A DNA stretch of 64,000 nt from Geosiphon pyriformis. Taxonomy: Eukaryota; Glomeromycota; Glomeromycetes; Archaeosporales; Geosiphonaceae. The translations under genes were made by a program, and so were the position numbers. Shown one piece after another: positions 11,682-24,584 of the stretch. Below the pieces are notes generated by a model. The model saw nothing but the letters and a program-made list of their open reading frames with translations. It did no database searches and was not told the DNA's origin. Position 1 is the stretch's first letter, and the number at the start of each line of letters is the position of its first letter. The DNA lies in assembly GCA_016748015.1 (NCBI GenBank), contig JAAOMT010000718.1:168698-232697 (forward strand). Direction: 5' to 3'.

Positions 11682-13569
11682 CTTTTATTATATTTTTTGT
11701 TGGTATTGTTCTGGTTTTGTTATTTTTTGTGTTAAAATGTTCTTAGATTTGTCTCATTTATGACAAACTATCAGCATTTCCGTTGTCTTTTCCTTTCTTA
11801 TAGTGTATAGTATAAGTATATTGTGATAATACCATTTTCCATCTGGATTGGTGGCCATCATCAAATTTTTGCTTTTGAAGTGATGTTAATTTTTTATGAT
11901 CTGTGTATATATCAAACTTTTGGCTCAAGTATTCATTCCACTTTATGACTGCCCAATAGATTGCTAAATGTTCTAATTCGGGTGTTCCATAGTTCTTTTC
12001 GGCTGGTGTTAAACCTCAGCTGGCATATGCTACTGGATGTTCTTTGCCATCTGGTCCCTTCTGAGATAGTACTGCTCCCAATGCTTGACCAGATGCATTG
12101 GTGGTGATAATGAATGGTTTGTTGTGATCTGTGTAGATCAGTACTAGAGCTTGAATGAGCTTTCTTTTCAGAATATCAAAAGCTTTTTGTTGATTTTTTA
12201 TCCATTCATATTTGGTATTTTTGGTTTGCAGATTATTGAGCAGTTGAACTATTTTTGAAAAGTTCTTTATAAAGTGTCGATAGTAGCTTGCAAATCCCAA
12301 GAATAATTTCAATTTAATCACATTGGTTGGTATTGGAAAGTTCTTTACTATCTCTATTTTCTCTGGATCTGTTTTGATGCTGTCTTTGCTGACTATGTGT
12401 CCCAAGAATTTTAGTTCTGTCTTGCCAAAGAAGCACTTTGTTGCATTTAACTTTAGTCCTGCTCTTCTCAGTCTTTCGAACATTTGTTGAAGATGATAAA
12501 GATGATCATCAAATGTTTTTGAGAATACATTGGTGTCGTCCAAGTATACAACTACTGATTTCCATAATAAGCCAGTATAAACAATTTCTATTAGCCATTG
12601 AAAAGTGGCTGGTGTATTGGTTAAACCAAATAGCATTACTTCAAATTCAAAATTCTCTTCTCTCATGGTGAATGCCGTCTTCTCTTTGTCAGCTGGATTC
12701 ATGGCTACTTGTTAGTAACCACTGTCCAAATCTAATGTTGAGAACCATTTGTTTTTACCAAAAGCATTGAATAGTTTTTGTATTCGTGGAGTTGGATAGC
12801 TGTTTCCACGAGTTACACTATTTAGTTTTCTGTAGTCTACACAAAATCAGATCTTTCTATTTTTCTTTTGGACAAGTACTACTGGTGATGACCATGGGCT
12901 CATTAATGGCTGAATTAACCCATTGTCAAGCATCTGGTTGATTTTTTGATGGATGATTTCATGGCTGGCTGGTGGTACTCTGTATGCTTACTGTTTGATG
13001 GGTATTACATCTCCAGTATTGATCTGATGCTAGATAATATCAGTTTAGCCAAACTCATTTTTGCTGGCAAAGATGTCATTGAACTGGTTGAGCAACATCT
13101 TGAGTTGCATATGTTGGAGTGGATCTAAGTTTCTCATGTTCATTTGTTCCAATTGTTTTGGTTGGAGCAAATAACATTCACTTCGTCCATATATTGTTTG
13201 TGATGTGATATCAACATATCCACAAAGTTGTGGAAAGTCTGAAATGGAGTTTGGTGGTTGATCCTCCATTTCAGTAGTTAAGTATTCAATAATGATTTCG
13301 GTGGGTATTTCTATGACATTTCCTGTATTGTTGTAGATGGAAATTTTGATATGGCTGTAATCTTTGGCTGGTATGTGGAGATTGATGAGTCCAACTTCTC
13401 CTAATTCAAAAAGACTGGCTTTTGCTTCAAAAATTTGTGCTTGGTCTTTTTCCTTCTTTTCTATTGCTAGCATATACTGGTTATATGGTGAAATAGAAAT
13501 AGCTTGACCAGTTGAGATAATTTCTTCTTGGCCAACAATTTTTTCCTCCACCATATTAACTGGTATATC

Positions 13570-13968
13570 TATTCTACCTATTGATCTGAATCCTTGTATT
13601 CCTTTCACTGTTATTCCTAATTTCTTTCTCTTTCTTACTGATACTAACTAAGCTATTCTAACCAGAAGCAGGAATATTGCCTGTGCTATCTTTTTGTTGG
13701 GCTCTATTATATAGGCCTTTTCTGAGTTATTTTGTAGTATAGCGATGATATTTCCTACATATTCTGTGTCAATTATTCCTCCTCTTATATTAATCCCTCT
13801 TTTTGCTAAACTACTTCTGGATGCTAATTGAACCATTGTTGTTGCCAGAATTTCTAGTGCTACTTTCAGATCAATGCAGGTGCATGAATGTGGTTCCAAT
13901 TTGATGGCTTCTGTTCCCGGATATCTCAGATCAAATTCTGCATCAGTATTGTGCACGCATTCTGGCAT
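13570..13968 (-). other. A1 dUTPase domain inside the polyprotein
   Basis: All five trimeric dUTPase motifs can be followed: motif 1 TDAEFDLRYPG, 2 ASRSSLA, 3 GGIIDTEYVGNI (catalytic-site Asp and Tyr present), 4 KKIAQAIF, 5 GIQGFRSIG. dUTPases convert dUTP to dUMP and pyrophosphate. Here the domain sits between protease/Cys module and RT, and would lower dUTP during cDNA synthesis. Confidence 0.88.
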
Positions 13969-14209
13969 AATACCTTCATTATTATCGCTAAACTATTTCA
14001 GTTCTTGTTTCTTGGTGAGGTCAGAAAGCACAATATATTGTTCATAGCTTGAGTCAGAGTTTGAATCTGAGTTGATATCATTGTCATTGTTATTGCCATT
14101 TTAAATGGAACTGGAACTATTATTCTTGTTGTCATCGTTGTCGGGGTTTGAATCAGGATCGAGTGGCAATTCCGACTTCGATGCGCAGCTGCTGATTGGT
14201 TCTTCCTCT

Positions 14210-14862
14210 TCTGGGATTGTGTAGATCATGCATGATGGTGGATTGTAAATGAGGTCACAATTGTTACAATATTCAAAGTCACTGGGAATTAAACAATGGC
14301 GACACAGGCTTGTATTCAACTGTGCTAGTCATTGTTTTTGTTCCTCTCTAGTGGGTGCCAAGTTTTGGTAGTATTCATGGAACTTTTCTGGTTCCAAAAA
14401 ATTTATGACTGGTTTTGCATCCCAGTTAAGCTCAATGGGTTTTGGTGGATTGTTTTTAATTGTCCTAATTTCTTCTGGCGACATGTCTTCAATTTTAGCG
14501 GTTGCCATCCACCATAATTCATTGTCATTGTGTGAACAACTGTCCAATCACTGTACAGCTCTTCTCCAGGTGGCTTCTATGAATGTTTCTTTCTCGACCC
14601 AGTTACTGATGAGAATCATGTATTGGCAGAACACATCGGATGTTCCTCCTCTCCCCAGAATGTCGTTCCACATTCTTTCATCTAGCAGGGTTTTCTCACA
14701 AATGAAACAAGGTTGGTTATCCCATTTTCCTTGCCTCTTTGGTCATCCAAAGCATTCGAGTAAGCATGGATGACAGTAAAACTTTGTTGCGGTGTGGTAT
14801 TCCTTATTGTCACTACAGCATGCACCCATTGACAACAGCTTCTTGCCACAATCAACGCATAC
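14210..14862 (-). other. A1 cysteine-rich module between protease and dUTPase
   Basis: In the gag-pol frame: VCVDCGKKLLSMGAC, then FYCHPCLLE, then GKWDNQPCFICEKTLLDE, then CQYM, and later LCRHCLIP ... YCNNCDLIY. Five CxxC-type pairs suggest two or more zinc-binding knuckles. The order is conserved in elements B, C and E2. I do not recognise the domain. Confidence 0.75.
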
Positions 14863-17800
14863 AAGCCTTGGCCATCAATAATTAGATTGTTGTGGAGTGT
14901 AGTGGGTGTAGGAATTATAAATAGTGGTGGTTGGTAGTGTTCCTTCTTCTTTTTTTTTTCCTTTTCCCTTATCTTCGTTCTATTCCCAACTGGAAGTTTC
15001 TTCTTGTTCGTTGTCGGTCCAAGTCAGATTGTTGGTTTCCCAGGTAAGTTCAGTTGTCTGCTTTCTTTTCTCGTTGTTATCCCAAGAGAGTATTGGTGGC
15101 AGCTCATTGTGTTCTTCGTCAGCCCATGACACTTGGTAGGCTTCCCAGGTAGGTTTTGGTTTTTTTTCCTCAAAGTCAATTAATGGTGTTGTGGTGTTGG
15201 TAGCCTTGAAGTGGCCACACATTGCTGGTACACACGTGTGTTGCCCGTTCTGACTGAGTTGGAGCTCTTGTGTATTTCAATCCAGAGTGGCATTTGTCTT
15301 GGACAGCCAGTCATTACCAACTAGAGCTTGGTATTGGGTGGCTTCCATAACGAGTACTTTGATTGGTACTATGATGCTGTTAATTTTGATTGGTAAGTCA
15401 TCGATTTCGCCGATTGGAGTCTTGGTCACTCTATTAGCCGTGATGATTCTGGTGCTAGCAGCTTGATCAACTCAGCGACCTAATTGATCCATGAGTTGTC
15501 ATGTGATGATGCTGCCTACTAAACCACTGTCAAGAATTAGTTTGATATGATGTTCATCAATTTTTGCATCAGTGTACATGGCAGTAATTGGCTTTTCTTC
15601 CAGTGTAGCTCCACTAAATAATGGTGTGTTTGACAGTTTCTCAAGTTCGAATGGAAAAATGGCATCCAGTGATTCGTCGTTGATGACTGTTGCTGGTGGA
15701 ATATTGCTAGTATGTGTTTGTTGTTTTTGGGTGGGTTCCTGGTTGCTGGGTGAGGCATTTTTTGGGGTAACCAGGAGACTTAAATAGTTCTGAGAATTCG
15801 GGTTTTGGGGATTCCTGGTGCCTGAATTTCATTGACAAGATTCTGTTTGATTGAAGAAACTGGAGATTGGCTAATGAACTATCATCAACGATCTCCAGTT
15901 TTGCTGTGTGATTCTCGGCCTTTGGACTCCACTGGCCGGTAAGTTTTGTGGCAAAGTCTGAATCATTTGGGGTTGATAGATTGTTGGCGGTTGTGGTTGA
16001 TACATTACCTGTGGCTGTTGCTGATAAATTGGGGCCATTGGTTGATAAATTGGCACTTGATATACTGGTGGTTGATAAATTGATTACTATGTTATTGGCA
16101 GGTAAGTAGTTTGATATTGTGTTGAGTTTGATTGATGATTCGGAGTTGAGAACTGGTAATCGAGTTTTTGATATTGATTTCCTGATCATTGATTATTTAA
16201 ATGTTGGTGGCAGTCAATTTGAATATGTCCTTGTTTACCATAATAATGGCAGATATGTGTTTTTTGTTGCCACTGTTGATTGGTTGATGAAGATGGATGT
16301 GGTTAATTTTGGCCACGAGTAGAGCTTCCTTGATTGTTGTATTGTTGTGGAGGCTGATAAATGGCATGATTGTCAGTTAAGTATTCTTTTAATCTCTTAT
16401 TAATTGTTTCACTGAACTTCTCCAATTTGGAATCCAATTCAGATAATCCGTTCATTACTAGATTAATGACTTGGGCGTGGTTGGCCTCTGACTCCATGGA
16501 TTCAAAATCTTTGGTGCATGTGACTGCATCTTGAAATGTGTCTGGATGCAATGGATGTACATATTGCAGGATGCTGTTGTGCAGACCACAGATAAACTGG
16601 TTAAGGATCTATGGTGCTGTGAAGTAGTTGGTGTCAATTGCTTGAATTTGGTGCAGATTTCGATAGAAGCATTCCAGATAAGTGGTGACTGCTTCAGTTT
16701 CTCTTTGTTTCATGGTGGTGAATGTGTTGACTAGGCAATTGATGCTGTTATTGTTGCTGAAGTATCTCAGGAATTCTACTTTGAAGGCATCAAAATCTTG
16801 TGGTTTATTAATCAAGCTCTGGTACCATGAATTAGCGGTATCCTTAAGAAAGTAGGGAATGGCTTGTATTACTTGGGCGTCATTCCATCTGTTGGCTGCA
16901 ATAGTCTTTTCTATATTATTCAGCCATACTTGAGCATCATTCTCTTTGCCAGTAAAGTTGTCAAGTTTTGCAATTGGTGCATAGGCCATTGGATCTAAGT
17001 TGAGTGGTTGTGGTGGCTGTTGCTGGAGTTGTTGAAGAGGTAACAGTTGTTGGAGTGGTACTTGAGGTGGTTGAATTGGCTCACTGATAGGCTCAATTGG
17101 TGGTTGATCAATAACAATAACTGGAGGTAGGTTTTACTGATAAATTAACTCAGGGTTTTGATTTCTTTGATTTGGCGGAGTTTGAATATTCAGCATTTCA
17201 ATTTCCAAATTTTCTAAATGTTGCTGAGTTTGAATGTTCAGGTTTTCTAGGATCAGATTTTGGTAATTAAATTCCTGATCCTCATCTTCTTTTTCTTTTG
17301 ATTCAGTAATTTCTCAGGGACTGATGATTCTGAAATCTGGCTGATGAGGTGGTGATCGAAATCCTGATGGTGTTGGTAATCTTGATTTAAATCCTTCAAA
17401 ATAATTGCCATATGCTCCTAATAGTTTGTTTTTCTTTTGTTTACTCTGAAACGCAATTCTTGTTAGCAGTGTTTTTGTACTAGTGGATGCATCTGCTGAT
17501 GCGATGTTAATGGTACTTCTTGGTGTGTGATAGTATGATAGATATATTGGAGATTCAATTCTTTGTTTCTTCCAGTTAAGAATTTGTATTCCTTTGGGTG
17601 TTACTGCTGGTGTCTGTAGTCTTCTCTTGCCCTTGTCCTGATAAGTAATAGGGAATGTCCTTTGTGTATATCTTTTAATTTCTTGGTTGATTTCTCTGAT
17701 GATGAGTGCAAAGCTGTGATTTCTTGGTAAGTTGGTGTGTTGGATTAGTTCCGAATAGAAATTTTCTCTTGCTAATTCAATGTCAACTGGTCTTCCTAAG

Positions 17801-17993
17801 AAATCGGTAATTCTTTCATTGACATAGAAGTTGAAAGCTGATTCTGCTGGGTAATAGTTGTTGTTTAGGCCTAGCTGCTGGCTGTACTGTTAAAATAAGG
17901 ATTTTGTGAATCCTAGATGGTTTGTCCCTATTATTTCTGATTCTGCCACTTTTGGTTTGGTGTTGTTGGTGCTGGTTCTCTGTAGGATTATAT

Positions 17994-18011
17994 CTCACAG
18001 GGAGCACCAAA
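17994..18011 (-). promoter_or_regulatory. A1 primer-binding site
   Basis: TTTGGTGCTCCCTGTGAG follows the 5' LTR directly on the minus strand. The TGG start is complementary to a tRNA 3' CCA end, and elements B and C carry near-identical sites. Confidence 0.8.
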
Positions 18012-18866
18012 TGTTATAGATAATTATTTCTGCTATTGAATTAAATAACAAACCTGTAACTTGGTGCTCAAAGCTACTTCCATGAATGAAGTTCTGTAAG
18101 TATTGTATCTGAAGATTTTAATGGAGTCCTTTGTATAATGGATAAAGATTCAATAGTGTCGATAGTAAATGTATCTTTTCAAGAGTTTTTCCAATTTTTT
18201 TCTCAGCATGGTGGCTGGATTTAGTCTGGCAGTTGTGCCCTTCTGGTAAGCTATCCGATAATATATAAAATCCTACTCTTATTTCTGGGTCTTTTACCAG
18301 GCTATCCTTGACATTAATAACTTAGTGCTTAATCTTTTAATCAATTAGTATACAACAACAAAATCAAAAGAAAGAAAATAAAATAAAGAAAATAAAATAA
18401 AGAAAATAGAGAAAATAAGCCAAGGCAATTTGGTATGTTAGTATTTTATTAATAGCCATGATCAAGAGCTATTGTTCCAGCGTGGTTAAGTATCAATTAC
18501 TATCAACATGAAGTGTTGATAGTGGAGAGTGGTTTTGAGATATGAAATATTGATTTATTTGATGATTTGTGTTCTGGGCTAAAAATTCTGTTTTTTTTGT
18601 TTCTAATACTACTGTTATATATACATAATTAAGATTCCTCAATTCCTCAATTCTTTATGACAGGAATCCTGGAATTTCTGTAATCCTGCAATTCCTATGA
18701 GAGGAATCCTGAAATTCTGGAATTCTGCAATCCCTTATCGGGAAATCCTGAAATTCTTGGAATCTTGTAATTCCTGAAAGGAATCCTGGAATTCCATATT
18801 TACTATGCCTATTTCTGATTGACTAATAATCATGCTAATATATTTCCTATATTTCTATGAGTAACA
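18012..18866 (-). repeat. A1 5' LTR (855 bp)
   Basis: The partner of 8734-9601, differing mostly by C/T and G/A changes. It ends GAGTAACA and is followed by the ATGT duplication. Confidence 0.95.
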
Positions 18867-18870
18867 ATGT

Positions 18871-19399
18871 TAAAAGTAGAATTTCATTGAATAAAACAAT
18901 CCAGAATAGATTTATGGTATTTAATTTGATATATATTACAGATGTATTTAGAAAACTTAAAACATTGAGACAAAATATGGATTGCAGAATTAAGTTCTTT
19001 ATCTTTAATTTATACAAAGTTTATATTAAGAAAATTTCAAGTAAATATATTTAGTTTAGTAGTTCTGCAAGAAAATAGTTTATGTATATATTTTAAAACC
19101 ATATATTTATCTGTTTTTTTTTGTTCACTTAAATTTATTAAAATAGTTCTATACTTTATTTTGAAAACTATGTTTACCAAATATATTAATATTTGAATTA
19201 TTTGAATTATCAAATTTTATTATTTTGAATTTTGAATCTTTGATAATATTAAATGATATCAACAATGAATTTATTTTGGTAAATTGAAAAGTAGAATTGT
19301 TATACATACATAGTTTTATATATTTTTTTAACTGATCATAATAATTAAACAAAATAATAATTAATAAACAAGTAATATAAGTTATATATTTTTTTAATT
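18871..19399. other. AT-rich flank of A1, nothing recognised
   Basis: Continues the pre-insertion sequence interrupted at 8733. The short ORFs on both strands lack any family signature. Confidence 0.4.
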
Positions 19400-19600
19400 T
19401 CATCAAACTTAAACAAATTCATAAACTTTAAACCAGACTTGAATTAAACTCAAATTTGTCAAAAAAGTTTAATATTAAACTCAAACTGAATTATTTTGAA
19501 AAATTGGTTTGGTTTAAGTTCAGTTTATAATTTAAACCAAACTTAAACAACATTCAAAGTTTGGTTCAGTTCAGTTTAATTAGAACTCTAACAACAAATA
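19400..19600. repeat. Right arm of the possible long inverted repeat
   Basis: Contains TTTGGTTCAGTTCAGTTTAA and GGTTTAAGTTCAGTTTA words and mirrors 7425-7625. If A1 is removed, the two arms bound about 2 kb. Confidence 0.45.
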
Positions 19601-19649
19601 GCAGGTACTTAAGTATATTAACTATCAATTATTAATTAAAGCTCTTAAG

Positions 19650-20190
19650 TGTTATTACAGTTTAAGAATTTAGCAAAAAAATCATAAAATAATATAAATT
19701 ATTCAATCATAATATACTATAGTAATAATTATAAAAAGATAATAATTAACATAGTGGCAAACACTATCTTGCAATAGTGGCAAACACTAATTAATAATAA
19801 TATACTAACTGGTGATAGTGGCCAATACTAACTGGTAATAGTAATAAAAAAAGTATTATAATGTGTTTTCTTATAGAACTATAAATATGTATATATATAG
19901 TAGCTTTAATATTAAGAAAAACAATATTATTCAACAAGTTATAAAAACAAATTATAAAAACAAGTTATTAAACAATTCATCCAACAGTTCTACTTTAATA
20001 ATTTTCTAATCTTTATTTTTAAAAATAAATATTCACAAAAACTTTTAATCAAAAAGAAATAAAAAAAATATTAAAAACTAAATTATCACAACTTAAAATA
20101 TTAAAAAACTTACTTGTATTATTTATTGAATAAAACTATCATTCATTAGCTAAATTTTTTGAAAAAATAATCTCTTATTAAGATTATTTA
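19650..20190 (+). repeat. Family-E LTR, degenerate
   Basis: Starts TGTTATTACAGTTTAAG and matches the LTR at the right edge of the window (63685 onward) across the AATTTAGCAAAA, CAATCATAATATA, ATAGTGGCAAACACTA and TATATATAGTAG segments. The right end is uncertain; it stops at or is cut by the next LTR at 20194. Confidence 0.65.
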
Positions 20191-20193
20191 TGT

Positions 20194-21172
20194 TGTTACT
20201 AATTAATAAAAAATTTATTGTAAAAATTAAAAAAAACATTAAAAGTTATTAATATTTTATGTTTTTAGATTAAAAAAACACATTAAACAATTGTAAAGAT
20301 AACCTTACAAAAAATCTCAAATACTAGATAGATTTCAGTTTAGCTTTTGAGAAAGAATACATTGTTACTTATAAAAAAAAATACAAAAAAGAAGCAAAAA
20401 AAACAGATAGTAAAAATAGGCCAATAGAAGAATAATATTTACTAAGTGTGCATATTATTGGAAAATCATAGTATATTGCTTAAAAATGTGTAAAATTTTG
20501 TATAACACAAATTATATATATATAATAAGAGTATTAAAAGCAGAAAAAGTATAAAAGTCAGGAGAACAAAAAGCTAGAAATTAGTAATTACTTAATATCT
20601 TTTTTTTTAAAAGATAATTTTTTATAACTTAAAGTAAACTTATACTTATATCAATATAATTATCTATTACTATTCCATTTATATTATCATTGTTTAATTA
20701 AAAAATATTAATTATTTTTGCATTATCAACAATCTATGTTGATAAAATCTAATATTTAATTATACTGGATCAATAACTCTTGATCATGGCTATTAATAAA
20801 ATACTAATTTCTTAATTTATTTTTTATTTTTTATTTTTTTATTTTTTTATTTTTTGTTGTTTACTTATTAATTAAAAGGATTAAGCACTAAGTATTTGAC
20901 ATCAAAAATAGTCTGGTAAAAGACCTGGAAACAAAGATAAAAATTTAAGAATAGCTTATCAAAAGAGCACAACTGCCAAAATAAACTGGTTATTATGCTG
21001 AAAAAAAAATTCACAGAAAAAACTATCAATTAAATCTCTGTCCATTATACAAAAAACTTAACTAAAATCTTTAAACTCTAAAATCTTTAAAAATTACTAT
21101 TATCAACAGTTATTAAGTATCAAGTTACAGATTTGTTATTTGTTTTAACACCCCAAATAATTACTTGTAACA
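20194..21172 (+). repeat. Solo LTR of family A type, strongly AT-shifted
   Basis: Begins TGTTACTAATT and ends CTTGTAACA. It matches the reverse complement of the A1 LTRs in many stretches (AACTCTTGATCATGGCTATT, GATTAAGCACTAAG, AAGTTACAGATTTGTTATT). The flanks are ATGT (20190-20193) and ACAT (21173-21176), a mutated 4-bp duplication. Confidence 0.7.
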
Positions 21173-21176
21173 ACAT

Positions 21177-22149
21177 AAATACATATAGTAATTAGAATTA
21201 AAAAATAATTTACATTGTGACATTAAAAAAAAGTCTTTAGTATAAATATTAACATTATTATACAAATAGAATTAAAAAACTTATAAAAAACTAATTACAA
21301 TTAAAATAAAATATTAACAATTAAAATAAACAAGAAAACTATTCTATAATACTATAATATTCAATAATCAATAACTTTTTACTATTAATATAGATTATTT
21401 TAAGTGTTAGATTTAGTTTAAATTTAGTTAATTCTGATAAAATTGCAGTAAAACAAACCAATATTTCTATGACTAAAAATATTATATGATAATATAATAT
21501 TACTTATTCAATAAAATAATTATTAAATATATAAGTAATCAAATTAGAGTTTCGAATTGTTTCAAGTTTTAAATTATTATTAATTATGTAAGTAATTAAG
21601 TTAGTGTTTTAAATTGTCCCAAAATTTAAATTATTATTAATTTTATGAATAATTAAGTTATAGTTTTAAATTGTTCTAAGTTTTAAATTATTATTAATTG
21701 TATGAATAATCAAGTTAGAGTTTCGAATTGTTTTAAATTCTAAATTATTATTAATTATATAAGTAATCAAGTTGAATTTTTGAATTAGTTCTATCTGATT
21801 AAAGTTTTAATTGTACTTTTTTTTGTTTTTTGATTGTATTATATCTAATAGTAAAAAACATGCTATTTTTTTAACTTGTATTTCACAAAGTTATAAGAAT
21901 ACTATATATTTTATGATAAGTTTATAATGTTTGATTGATATCATATAAATAATAAAAACCAATCAAAAACTACAAAACACTTTAAAGAAAACAGTTTTTT
22001 ATACATAAAACAGTCTTTAATTTTGGCTTGGGTTAAAAATAAACCAAATTTTTGTTTATAAGCAAATACAATATATAACTTAATTAGCAAATATATATAC
22101 ATAGTATGTAATTTTAACTTTAATAAAACACTTGTTATTTTTGTTTAAG
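21177..22149. other. AT-rich stretch holding a tandem repeat
   Basis: No coding signal before the pogo-like relic. The 21531-21800 array is listed separately. Confidence 0.5.
21531..21800. repeat. Tandem repeat, about 58 bp x 4.7
   Basis: Units share the order TAATCAAGTTAGAGTTTCG, AATTGTTxxAAGTTxTAAATT, ATTATTAATTATxT, with about 10-20% divergence by eye. Function unknown. Confidence 0.85.
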
Positions 22150-23486
22150 AGACAGAATCATATAAAATAATATTTATTGAAGATATAATTTTAACTGCTG
22201 ACATAAAGTTTTATAATCAATTGAATATTCCAAAAAATAAATGCTAAAAACTATCTAATAGCTGACTTGAAAGCTTTAAAGATTATGTTAAATTGCATTT
22301 ACTTTATTTTTATAATAATATCTTATTAGTCAATATTAAGCATATTAAAAATAAATGAGTGTATATAATAATACTTTTTGCTAATTAGAAATTATACAAT
22401 ATTTTTAATATAAATAAAACTGCACTATTTTATGCCATATTACCAAATTAAAATTTTGCTACAATATCATATTATAATACCAAATAATCAAAAATACAAC
22501 TGATATTTGTTTTTACAATTAATGCTAATAAAACTAAGTATTTGCTATTACTTATTATTAGTTATACTAAACATCTATGCTGTTTTCAAAAAAAAACAAA
22601 AGAGCAACTTGGTTTTTAGTATTATTCAAATATTTATGCTTAGATGACAAATAATATTTTTTAATAATGACTTGTTAATTAGAACAATCAGCTGTATAAA
22701 AAAAACCAAAACATATTATTATTAGTAGACAATTTTGTTGATTATAATTATAATATAAAATCTATTATAAATATTTATATAAAATAATTTGCATTTAACT
22801 TAACAACATATATTTAACTTATAAATATTAGAATTATTTATTGTTTTAAGACATATTACTATCACTATTTTTTTATTATGTATTGGATTTTTTTGATAAT
22901 AGTATTGATAATATTTATACAATTAACCAACTTTAAGCAATATATATAATTTATAGGGCATAAAAAAATGTTTCAAATAAAATAATCACTCATTGCTGAC
23001 ACAAAAGTTGGCATTTTTTCAATTAATATAAATGATAACTTTTAAAATAAAACTGCAAACTTGAAAATAATAGCTAATTATAAACAAAAAATAGTATTAG
23101 AAAAGATTAAAAATTGTTATAAAAAATTTAATTATATACAGCCAAATTATACATACTTATTAATTAAATAGTTAGTAAATCTATTTGAAGAAAACAATAC
23201 AATTACTTTGAAATATTTAGATGATGATAAAATTGTAAATTATATTATAACAAATTATAAAACAAAGTATAATAGCTCTAATAAAAAACAAAAAATACAA
23301 AAAATAATAAATATTAAGAATATACTAACTGTTATTACAAATCTTAAACAGTTTATAAAGCTTAAAAATAACAAGAAATTTTATGATATAGTTAATAAGC
23401 TTGTTTATGTTAAATATATACTTTATAAAAGAATACAAGATAAACAAAAACAAATAACTCTTATAAGTTTCTTTAATATTGTATAA
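22150..23486 (+). pseudogene. pogo/Tigger-like (CENP-B type) DDE transposase, decayed
   Basis: In pieces it reads LESFKDYVKLHLLYFY (end of the CENP-B HTH region), NIFNINKTALFYAILPN (live relatives have NMDET, so the first catalytic Asp is now Asn and the Glu is Lys), FVFTINANKTKYLLLLIISY, NQNILLLVDNF (second catalytic Asp kept) and KNVSNKIITHC. The C-terminal tail is open at 23208-23486 and ends KQKQITLISFFNIV, a typical Tigger tail. Several TGA/TAA codons replace Trp or Gln. The region is very AT-rich. Terminal inverted repeats and a TA duplication were not located. Confidence 0.72.
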
Positions 23487-24584
23487 ACTATTTAAAGATT
23501 TTTATAAAAATATGCAAATAAATTTATTCTTTAATAATATTATATTTATTTTTATTATATATATATAATATATACATAAACCTAAAAAAACTTATAACTT
23601 GTAATAATCTATAACAATTTGTATTTATTAAGAATATGGATTATTTCAGGTTTGACTATAATAAAAAAAAAGACAATATTCAATTTTTTAAATATTAAAA
23701 AACTTGATTAAAAAAAATTTTTAAATTATGTTTTTAATATAAAAATTGGTTAAATAAGAATAATTTTCTTTTAAAAATACTTATTTAAAATTTTTTTGGT
23801 AAATTAACAAAAAAAATAAAAGAATTATAATATTAAATAACTAAATTTTTTATAATTTTTATAATAAATTAAATTAAATTAAATTTATAAGAGCTTAATT
23901 TATACAAAAACAATAAAAAATACTTAATTTAAAGTTTTTTAAATTTGAAATACACAAATATACAATAAATTTTAATATTAATAGCAAATATATAATTAAT
24001 AATTCAAGTTTTTTTATTAGTTTTTTTCAAAAAATTACCAAAATTATATATAATTATGTTTATAAATAAAGTAAATATTAATATTTTAAATTGATTTTTT
24101 AATAATCAAGTTGTTTAATTTATATTAATTTTAATTATATATATTAAATTTTTATTAATTAAGATTAACTGCTTAAATATTAACAAATTAATATAATTTA
24201 ATTTGGCAAATTTTATTATAGATTTTATTATAGTTTAATAAGTTATAATTAAATTAATACTACTATTTTAAATTTAAATAAAACCAAAATAATTACTTTT
24301 TATTATTATTATTTAATAAGTATAGCCCAACTATTGTCTAGTATACAGAAACAAACTAAATGAATCTAACCAAATATGGTTCACACTTTTATTATATGTG
24401 ACCAGTTATTTGGGCCAATCTAAACTACATTATATATCTATATAAATTTTTATACTATTACAAATATCTAAAAAAAATAAACAAGTCTTTCACAAACTAA
24501 AATTCACAGTAAATAACTTTTTAATACCAAAAAAATAAACAATGCCTACTAACAGACAACCAAATACAAGATTAAAAAGAACAG
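23487..24584. other. AT-rich spacer, nothing recognised
   Basis: Includes the 3' side of the pogo relic and the presumed 3' end of the minus LINE. Around 24308-24425 a short palindromic pair (GCCCAACTATT, then TTATTTGGGCC) may mark a small DNA transposon end; this is only suggestive. Confidence 0.4.

Larger units (their letters stand above)
11743..17949 (-). pseudogene. A1 Gag-Pro-Cys-dUTPase-RT-RNase H polyprotein
   Basis: One continuous frame with about a dozen stops. In order: an N-terminal helical region from about 17949; a retrotransposon Gag domain at 16989-16600 (IPYFLKDTANSWYQSL); the nucleocapsid knuckle CHYYGKQGHIQIDC, whose second Cys is now Tyr; protease LILDSGLVGSIIT near 15530, with the catalytic Asp kept; the Cys-rich module at 14862-14210; dUTPase at 13968-13570; a beta-rich linker; RT with YLDDTNVFS at about 12552-12524 (both Asp kept); RNase H with TTNASGQALGAVLSQ (first catalytic Asp changed to Asn). 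It ends ADSLS-stop-MRQI-stop. The start is unclear: the aligned position is GTG at 17949, with no upstream in-frame ATG, so the original ATG may be lost. Gag and Pol share a frame, so no gag-pol frameshift is needed. Confidence 0.9.
8734..18866 (-). mobile_element. Ty3/gypsy LTR retrotransposon A1 (family A), full length, dead
   Basis: Two near-identical LTRs (8734-9601 and 18012-18866) have TGTTAC...GTAACA ends, and the flanking 4-bp duplication is ATGT (8730-8733 and 18867-18870). Read on the minus strand: 5' LTR, primer-binding site, gag-protease-Cys module-dUTPase-RT-RNase H in one frame, a stop, integrase in the +1 frame, a third ORF, polypurine tract, 3' LTR. The many stops are TGA, TAG or TAA where W, R or Q is expected. 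It inserted into a segment flanked by inverted arms (7425-7625 and 19400-19600). Confidence 0.95.

Noticed and set aside
14405-14773. Plus-strand ORFs over element A1 (for example 14405-14773, 14924-15139, 15572-15787) as genes
   Set aside because: They are antisense shadows of the gag-pol frame and have no family signature of their own.
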